Below, piece by piece: positions 57,301 to 64,000 of a DNA stretch of 64,000 bases. Within the stretch, counting starts at the first letter, position 1; every line of letters begins with the position of its first letter. The stretch is taken from NCBI RefSeq assembly GCF_030272615.1, contig NC_081405.1, forward strand, positions 576,399,752 to 576,463,751, in the 5' to 3' direction. This DNA comes from Cryptomeria japonica (Eukaryota > Streptophyta > Pinopsida > Cupressales > Cupressaceae). The notes under the pieces are model-generated. The model made no database searches. It was given only the letters and a program-made list of their open reading frames with translations, and was not told where the DNA came from. Made by a program: the position numbers and the translations under genes.

Positions 57301-58500
57301 TGCTCCTTTATCTATATCTTATGATCATATTGTAGCCAACTCACCTCATAAGGACAAGGATTCTTAAGCCTCTTCAACCCAAGCTTCACAACCATCTCCT
57401 CATATACTAAATTATCAATGCTTCCACTATCGACAATGACCTTGCAACACTTACCACCTGATTTACACACAATCCAAAAAAGACTCCTCCTTTGAGTAGA
57501 TCTGGTATTCTTACTTCTCAATATATGGGATTCTCCTTGCTCCAGTGCACAGTCAGATCCAGTACCATCACCTTCCATTTCGTCACTTGCCACATAACTT
57601 CTTTTGATTCCTTGCTTACATTCACAAGATCTATGTCCGATTTCTCCACACTTAAGCATTCACCAGAAAATTCTCTACCTGTACTACTACTACCTTTCCT
57701 TGGTGTCTATTGCTCCAGATCTTTACTCCACTTAGATTTTGACTCTTCTTCAACAAGTTTCTTCATATTATTATTTGAATCTTGAATTTATCCTTTCCCT
57801 TATTTGGTTGTCTTCTCCTCACTTTCTCCTCAGCCTTCAAATCATACTAGTAAGCTTCTTCAAGTGTGTAAATATTCAACATACTCATCTCAACTTGAAT
57901 GTTAAAAGCAAGTCCATTGATGTACCTTGCCACCTTTTCTCTATCCTTCTCTCTATGTCCAAATATGATTACGACCATGTAGAATTCCTCAGTATATTCC
58001 TTCAGAGTCATGTTTCTCTATTTTAGGTTCTACAACTTCTTGAACAACTCCACTTCATAGTCTTCGAGTATGAACTTGGCCTTCAATCATGCAGCCATCT
58101 GTCTCCATCGGGTGATCTTTAATTACCCATTCTCCACTCTGTCTTTTTGTAACTCTTTCCACCATAAGGAAGCATGCCCTTTCAACTTGGTCTATGCCAA
58201 CTGGACTCTCTGTGGGTCCTTGACATCCTCAAAGTCAAATTAGTCCTCCAACTCTCAGATCCAATCGATCACATCCTCCAGGTTCAGCATTCTAGAAAAG
58301 TTAGAAACCTCAACTTTATACACTTTACATGCTTGCGCCAGTGCTTTTAAGAATATTTCCTCTCTCTCATCTCTAATCCTTCAACTTCCTCAATCTCATC
58401 ACCGCCTTCCTCATATTCATCCTTAGAATTAGGGTTTCTTCACAAACCAACCAAAGCATATTGGATTTCATTCCTCACTTCATTCTTGAAGTCTTCCATT
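57301..58500 (-). pseudogene. Element H gag and protease
   Basis: The minus strand shows a gypsy capsid domain with many stops (FDFEDVKDPQRVQLA, HASLWWKELQKDRVENG, LKEYTEEFYMVV, EKVARYINGLAFNIQVEMSM), a zinc knuckle whose first Cys is replaced by Met (MLKCGEIGHRSCEC), and an intact-looking protease site (KVIVDSGSIDNLVYEEMV) in the open frame 57659-57312. The protease resembles that of element G, suggesting related parents. Confidence 0.82.
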
Positions 58501-58694
58501 ATTTTTTCTACCCTTCGGAGGTTTGTTCTCCTCGACAAAATCTCTTCTTCCACTCTAGTGTTCTGCCTACCAGTTTCAATTGCCTCCCCTCAGCGATCTA
58601 TTGAATACACACATAGCCTACCTCCAATCAATGATCTATCCACCTCAAGGAATACCTCAATATTTGCCAATGATTCTTCCACCAGTCAGTCCAT

Positions 58695-58713
58695 AACCAG
58701 CTCTGACACCACT
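58695..58713 (-). other. Element H primer binding site
   Basis: The minus strand reads tggtgtcagagctgg just inside the LTR, close to the tRNA-iMet site. Confidence 0.75.
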
Positions 58714-59536
58714 TGATGCAGTCATAACCAGTAATAACCCTCAAAAGAGTCAATCGACTTATGTAGTGAGGGAGACACAACAAAAGATGGAAGAAAACAT
58801 AACAAATTCACATAAATAGATCATATTAAAGCAATATAACTTCTGACAATCATCCATAAATCATTCTATTATCATTAAAGAACATCTGGTAATTAACTGG
58901 TTACATGTAGGCTTCAAGCCAGATACTATCCAGCAGGGACTCTAAGAATCAACCGGATCACAACATGCGAATCTCAATCCTTATTCTGAGTTCTACTTCA
59001 TCTTCCCTACAAATTATTACCTAACATCATATTTATACCCACCGCAACACATCCGGGTCAGTGTCATAAGATTACATTCATCAATGTAGGAAAATGAAAC
59101 ATGTAATTAGGTTGGCCCTAAAAATTAGATAAATCTTTATGGAAAATAACAACCAAGTGATGCATTTCAGTAGGAAGGTTGGCCATAAACCAAAGAACAT
59201 CAGATAAGAACCAAAATGAATCCACACGTGATGAATCATGTTGATAATGAAGGAAACCCAACCGATAAGAATAAGAACTACCCCGGTAACCCAGAAATAG
59301 GCAACCGGAAGTGATAATTGACTGGAAAAGAACCCAAATCAAATAAAAATATGGAATCAACTAGATCAAACCGCTAGGAAACTCAAAACAAGATCTGCCA
59401 TTAAGAACAAGCAACTACCGGTGCCAACCAGTACGAACACAGAAAACAGCTCAAAGAACAAAACAAGAACAAAACTGAAAGGAAATATTTTTGGTTGATG
59501 CAAGATTGTCCATCAACTATGGATTCTCTTGCATCA
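58714..59536 (-). repeat. Element H 5' LTR
   Basis: 823 bases, tgatgcagtc to cttgcatca; pairs with 55788-56612. Confidence 0.88.
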
Positions 59537-60365
59537 TAAACTTTAAAAAATATATATATATATATAATTCATACCACAACATAGAAATACAATGATTTAT
59601 GTGGGGAAAACCCTTTCAAGAGAACAACCCCACACTCCAAAAGCAGCTCAATATATTATTCAAAAATTGATAACATATTACAATATACTTGCAAATAAAA
59701 CTATTTGTAGGAGTAACACTAATTAGAGATTCAAAGGTAACTCAATAGCCATAAGACTCTTACACATAACTTCTATCTTATGTACATAATATATAGGAGA
59801 TACAATACAAGAAACCATAAAAGGGTATTACACAACCATGGGCTAAAACCACCCAATAAAGTAGAACCGAGCTTATCTCCATTAGAGATTCTCTATGAAA
59901 ATTCAAAACACACATCAATATGTGTTCCTCACTTTTACAACTTATTTATGTGTTTGACATAATTAATATTTCCTATTTCAGGAGTCCAAACTTCCAGAGG
60001 CCATAACTTGTGAATCGTGTGTCTAATTGATGAAATATTTGAAGCATCAAAAATCTCGCAAAGTGATATATCACCTTGTAAACTTCTATGCCATTTAAAC
60101 CCACTTTTCAATAATTTTTGGAGCCTTTAAAGTCCACAAAATTAATTTTAAACCTTTCATCACTCCCTCTAGAAATAAAAACTTTAATATCTTCAAAACT
60201 AGCTATGATCTTGCGATGATAATTTACAAGCATGCTCATCTAACCAACCACAAGATTCAGAGAGAATTTCACACCATTTCATGCTCAAACAAAAACTATA
60301 AATTGTAACTTAATGTAAATTAAAGCTTGATACATCGTTTTCCCAAAAGAGGGGTGGGTTTTTCC
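59537..60365. other. AT-rich noncoding stretch, LTR-like phrases
   Basis: Starts with a (TA)n run near 59552-59566. Phrases such as gtggggaaaaccctttcaag resemble the gggaaaacc blocks of minus-strand copia LTRs, so it may be a decayed solo LTR. No ends, partner or ORF found. Confidence 0.35.
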
Positions 60366-60369
60366 CCTA

Positions 60370-61040
60370 TGTTAAAAAGCTTCATGGATGGGACCCAAAT
60401 GTCATAAATATTTTCACTGAAGGATGGAACAGAGGGAAAATTTCCCTTTTTAGGAGGAACGTGACCATTGATAAGAGTGTCATTGTTGAGATAACAAGTC
60501 GGTCTATGGATAGCCTCAAGTTTTATATAGAGACGAAATACTATGATATTGTTGTGTTGAAATTCCCTAAACTAACATGGAAAGAGAGGACTTGGTTAGG
60601 GTTTTCACGAACAACTATTAAACATCAAAGATTAAGCTGGTGTAGGGAAAGATTTGAAAGGTCATTATGGAGTACATTACCCTAGATGAGCGATTTACTA
60701 AAGCCTTTAGCTACCATTTTTCCCTCCTCAACCATTTCAGGCACCAGATGAGGGTCTATTTTCCCTTTTACTTGCTATCCTCCCTTAATTCCATCATGAA
60801 GGACAATAGGAAAAATCCTATTTTCCATAAGGGTCTTGTTGTTTTGATTTTTTAGCATTTTCAAGCCAATTTTGCCCCATTTAAACCCATTTTTGCCTCG
60901 AAAGAGGATGAATTTAATACTAGCTATTCTAAGGAGGAAGAGTGGAATACAAAGATGGAAGATGAGGATTATGTTCCTCCCAAAAAGGGGATCAAGAATA
61001 GGATGGACAACAAAAAACCATTGTCGGGTCAAAACTAAAT
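60370..61040 (+). pseudogene. Decayed ORF of unknown repetitive family
   Basis: Plus-strand pieces read KLHGWDPNVINIFTEGWNRG, then TIDKSVIVEITSRSMDSLKF, then, in the next frame, ITLDERFTKAFSYHFSLLNH and FPFYLLSSLNSIM, ending in an acidic tail near 61035. The spacing and conserved aromatic residues look like a real protein that has lost its frame. It may be a plant retroelement gag-like or mobile-domain protein; I cannot name the family. Element J begins right after it. Confidence 0.45.
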
Positions 61041-61046
61041 TGAGGG

Positions 61047-62035
61047 TGTCATGCCTATGAAGTGTATACCTGTTCCTGCAACACAAAACATGCAATAGAT
61101 CACTACAAGCATGGTTAAACAATTTAAAACAAAGAAAGAAACAACCATCACTAAGCGATCTATCGCCTCCTAGTAAATGCGAGTATGAATTTTGCTCTTT
61201 GATCTGGTGATGCAAATTCCAGTGACCTGACTACCCTTAAATGGATGATTTAAATGATAAATGATGCATTTAAGATAGAAATAGTGAGATTGAGCTACAT
61301 GATTCTATGATTATGCTAGAAAATAAGTTAGAGTTAAGCTAAAATTGAACATGATAACAATGCTAAAATGATATTGCTAAGACATATATGACTATAGTAA
61401 CAATGCTTCAATGCAAATGAGATGAGATTCAGGATCCTTTGAACTCCAAAATGGGGTCTATTTATAGGATTTCCAAGGACATGGGTGAGGTGGTTGGAAT
61501 CAGTGGTTAAATTGGAGGAGGTTGAAGAAGAGGTTGGATTAAAGGAGACAATGTCATCTTCATGGTGAGAAGTGTCAAGAGGCCTCTAGAAGAGGTTCGA
61601 TGAAAGGGGACACTTAGTGACAAGTGTCACAAATCTTTTCTCATGAGAGGGAAAAGTGTTCAAGGAAAGGGGACATGTGGTAAGATGGAATGGATTAGGT
61701 TTAGAAGGGGTTAGGTTAGGTGGTTAGAAGTTACGAGAATTTGAATTTAAAAATTCAAATAATAGGAAAAGGATAATTAATTTTGATAAATCATTAGTTG
61801 ATTTGTTTTAATTAATTAGGTGATTTAGAAGAAATAAATTGGATGAGGGGAATTAATTAATCAAAGGGGATTATTGAAATGAACTTATTAAATAAATCCT
61901 TAGATTTATTAATAAGTAGGGGAAAGGAGGAATTTAATCAAATTGCATAGTGAATTCAATTAAATTAGGAAGGGGGATTAATTAAATAATTACTTATTTA
62001 ATTAATTATCCTCAAACCATTTTTAGGTGTATACA
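61047..62035 (-). repeat. Element J 3' LTR (approximate)
   Basis: From tgtcatgcct to taggtgtataca. On the minus strand it carries a clear TATA box (TATAAATAGA, 61466-61457) and is preceded inside the element by a purine run. The left end is uncertain because no second LTR is available. Confidence 0.6.
61457..61466 (-). promoter_or_regulatory. TATA box in element J LTR
   Basis: TATAAATAGA on the minus strand, a consensus plant TATA box, about 570 bases from the LTR start. Confidence 0.65.
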
Positions 62036-62062
62036 TTTTGTCCCTCTTTGAAGCGAGGAGTG
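62036..62062 (-). other. Element J polypurine tract
   Basis: The minus strand reads cttcaaagagggacaaaa directly before the LTR terminus at 62035. Confidence 0.65.
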
Positions 62063-62348
62063 ATGATGCATTCATTCAAAGAATAATCTCATTTTGATGA
62101 TGATATTGGTTCTATAGGATGCCCCAGCTCTTGATTACGATACGATGATGCCCCCTCGGGAGACCAATTGAGATAATTGATCTTTGGAGTTTTTTAAATT
62201 TTTGCAAAATTGATATCCCGATAGATTATTGGTTTGATGTCTACAATTGTGATTGATGAAAGTGCGAGCTCTACAATCATGGTGATGTGGTTCTTGATGA
62301 CTGATAAAGCTTGATTGATTTGATCGATAAGATTGAGATTCAATCTAG

Positions 62349-62487
62349 TTTCAGGAATGATACCTCCTGTAGAAGACAAAGATGATCTAAGCATCTCATT
62401 TCAGGAATGATATATCCTATATAAGACATGATCAGAACGTCTGGTTTTAGGAAAGATGCATCTTGTATAAGACATGAGAGAATCAAT
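62349..62487. repeat. Three-copy tandem repeat in element J
   Basis: Copies start at 62349, 62399 and 62445, each beginning tttcaggaatgat-like and including a tcctgtagaagacat-like segment; period about 46-50 bases. Confidence 0.7.
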
Positions 62488-62860
62488 TTAGATGTGATTG
62501 ATTGATATAATTGATAAGATTGATTGGATAAAGAACTGAAAATTTGTTGATATCAAGTTGCAATAAGATTTAGATATGTTGATGTTGGTTTTGATGAGAG
62601 GGTAGCATAAGATTTTCACTGGGTCGACAATATCTGTAGAGATATGAGTCATCATTATGATTGTGTATACACTTGTGATGATACCTTGATGATTCTTGTG
62701 ATAGATTTAACCTTGGATAAAAGTAACATGCGGGATCCCATGCAAGAATGAAGTGCAAGCTAAATGCAAATGAAATGCAATGCAAAGCTATGAGCGGACC
62801 AGTCACTAGATTATTGCATTTTTGTCATCATTGAGATTTTTTAAATGTGGGAAGTTAGTG

Positions 62861-63020
62861 CAAACATTGATGGTATAATTAAACCATGATGACTTGAGCA
62901 TTGCTTTCCTGAATTTTGATATGCAAAGTTACCACAAGCATCGAGGTATAATTGGACCGAGATGACCTGAGTGTTGCTTGCATGAAATAGGTAGTATTAA
63001 TCATTTCAATATGCAAATCA
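62861..63020. repeat. Two-copy tandem repeat in element J
   Basis: Copies start at 62861 and 62935 (period 74), sharing ggtataatt, accatgatgac/accgagatgac, ttgagcattgctt/ctgagtgttgctt and atatgcaaa. Confidence 0.65.
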
Positions 63021-63665
63021 GAAATGTATTCAATGATACTCCAATGATCATGTCCTGAGACAAATTTGTACATATTAATGATCAATTTTCAGACAACACA
63101 TAAGAAAAAAAATATATCATGTTTCTTCCTTGTTCCTCTAGTCAAAGACATCTTGGAGTCACTCAGAAATCATGATAGCGAAAATCAATATATAAAAGTT
63201 GAACAATCATATTAAAATCATTATCCAAAAGATATCATTCATGCGTTTAGACTGATTTTCTGTTAGTTTGATGGCTGATATTTTGATCTCGTGTTCAATG
63301 TTGGATATGTCTCAGCTTTCGTTTGTTAAGAGTTGTTTAACCATTTGTTCTACCTATTTGATCAAGCTCAGAATTGATTAAAAGTTTTGCCCCCAGCTAA
63401 GTGCAAGATTTTTCCCCAAGCCTAGAAATTTTTTTAGTATGATATACCCAATGATCCAAACCATGGCGAGAAGCCACTCGGGATGCCTATGTATGTACAA
63501 TGGCTTTATGATGGATATGAACAACACTGATGGAAAATGAATGCAAGTGGAAAGATGCATGAACTAATAGATGGAAGAGCTAGCTGACAGATAGCACCTA
63601 TTTGTCAGGTTTTCACCATCTGTTTTTATTGCACTTTTTCTCATATTTGATTTTTTTTGGATTTC

Positions 63666-63823
63666 CTTCTTTTTCATTGTTTTTGGTTTTTTCTACTTTT
63701 TGACTATTTTTTATTTTTCTGCCTTTTCACTATTTTTGGATTTTTCTGCTTTTTCACTATTTTTTTGGATTTTTCTTCTTTTTCACTTTTTTTGGACTTT
63801 TCTTCTTTTTTCAGACATAGAAC
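63666..63823. repeat. Pyrimidine-rich minisatellite after element J pol
   Basis: About six units of 26-29 bases built as ctgcttttcactatttttgg plus attttt. On the minus strand it is a purine-rich tract that starts immediately after the pol stop codon at 63823-63821. Strand bias is nearly complete, so triplex-type DNA is possible. Confidence 0.75.
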
Positions 63824-64000
63824 TTTTTCATATGCATGCTATTGCTGGGTTCCTCGAGCCAATCTTCATCCTGTGTTGATAGCTGATATGCTCCTGATCC
63901 AAATACTATTGTGATCACAAATGGACCTAACCAGTTTGGTTCAAACTTCCCTTTCTTTTCTCGATCTGCCTGGTTGCATGGATTTTCCTTTAGTACTAGT
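63821..64000 (-). pseudogene. Element J integrase C-terminus
   Basis: The minus frame reads VLKENPCNQADREKKGKFEP, then NWLGPFVITIVFGSGAYQLS and a terminal MHMKKFYV before the stop at 63823-63821. The pattern GKF-x-P-x-W-x-GP-x-VI, GAY-x-L and K-x-(F/Y)YV is that of the integrase tail in Tat/Athila-group gypsy elements. It is open up to the window edge, so its state upstream is unknown. Confidence 0.8.

Larger units (their letters stand above)
55788..59536 (-). mobile_element. Element H: short non-autonomous Ty3/gypsy element
   Basis: Complete element of 3749 bases with LTRs 55788-56612 and 58714-59536, a primer site and flanking five-base copies aaaac and taaac (one mismatch). The interior of about 2.1 kb encodes gag and protease only; reverse transcriptase, RNase H and integrase are absent. 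No good polypurine tract is seen beside the 3' LTR. It must have relied on enzymes supplied in trans. Confidence 0.85.
61047..64000 (-). mobile_element. Element J: Tat-like Ty3/gypsy element, 3' end
   Basis: A minus-strand element whose pol C-terminus lies at the right edge and whose 3' LTR lies at about 61047-62035. Between them are about 1.8 kb of noncoding DNA with several tandem repeats. A long noncoding region between pol and the 3' LTR is typical of the plant Tat/Ogre group. The 5' part is outside the window. Confidence 0.7.

Overview
This is an AT-rich plant nuclear intergenic window built almost entirely from nested, decayed retrotransposons, with one intact unrecognised reading frame. 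Eukaryotic plant origin follows from Ty1/copia elements primed by initiator tRNA-Met-type sites (TGGTATCAGAG-like), a chromodomain Ty3/gypsy element, a Tat-like gypsy 3' end, plant L1-type LINEs carrying an RNase H domain, and a hAT-type MITE. The density and nesting fit a large-genome seed plant. A gymnosperm is my guess, but the sequence alone does not prove it. I see no rRNA, tRNA, CRISPR or prokaryote-style operon.

Left block (1-25261). An old minus-strand element O runs from about 4587 to 25261: 5' LTR 24001-25261, 3' LTR 4587-5743. Its interior holds a coiled-coil ORF, four CCHC-type zinc knuckles and a long ORF of unknown function (9492-6062), but no recognisable protease, integrase or reverse transcriptase. 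A full copia element C (12192-23337, TSD CCAGA) sits inside O's gag. Another insertion, D (about 12633-16638), sits inside C's 3' LTR. At the left edge a plus-strand copia element B is inserted in O's 3' LTR, and a minus-strand copia element A (1-3604) is inserted in B.

Middle block (25262-45560). A decayed minus-strand copia element E is split by a plus-strand copia element F (27962-41720). F is split by a chromovirus-type gypsy element G (32839 to about 40064). A deletion with apparent filler sequence removed one edge of G together with part of F's RNase H region. E's LTR carries tandem duplications and another LTR-like insert.

Right block (45560-64000). A very AT-rich stretch leads to an intact minus-strand ORF (48277-49251, 324 aa) with an N-terminal coiled coil and four in-frame 49-residue Arg/Cys-rich repeats. 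Beyond it lie a minus-strand LINE (tail with a hAT-like MITE at 50191-50488), a 5'-truncated plus-strand LINE, a short gypsy element H (55788-59536) coding only gag and protease, a decayed unclassified ORF, and the 3' end of a Tat-like gypsy element J running off the window.

Nearly all coding parts carry stops, frameshifts or lost catalytic residues, so they are annotated as pseudogenes. The two most interesting objects are the intact repeat ORF at 48.3-49.25 kb and element O, a copia-type LTR element of about 9.6 kb with novel ORFs in place of pol.
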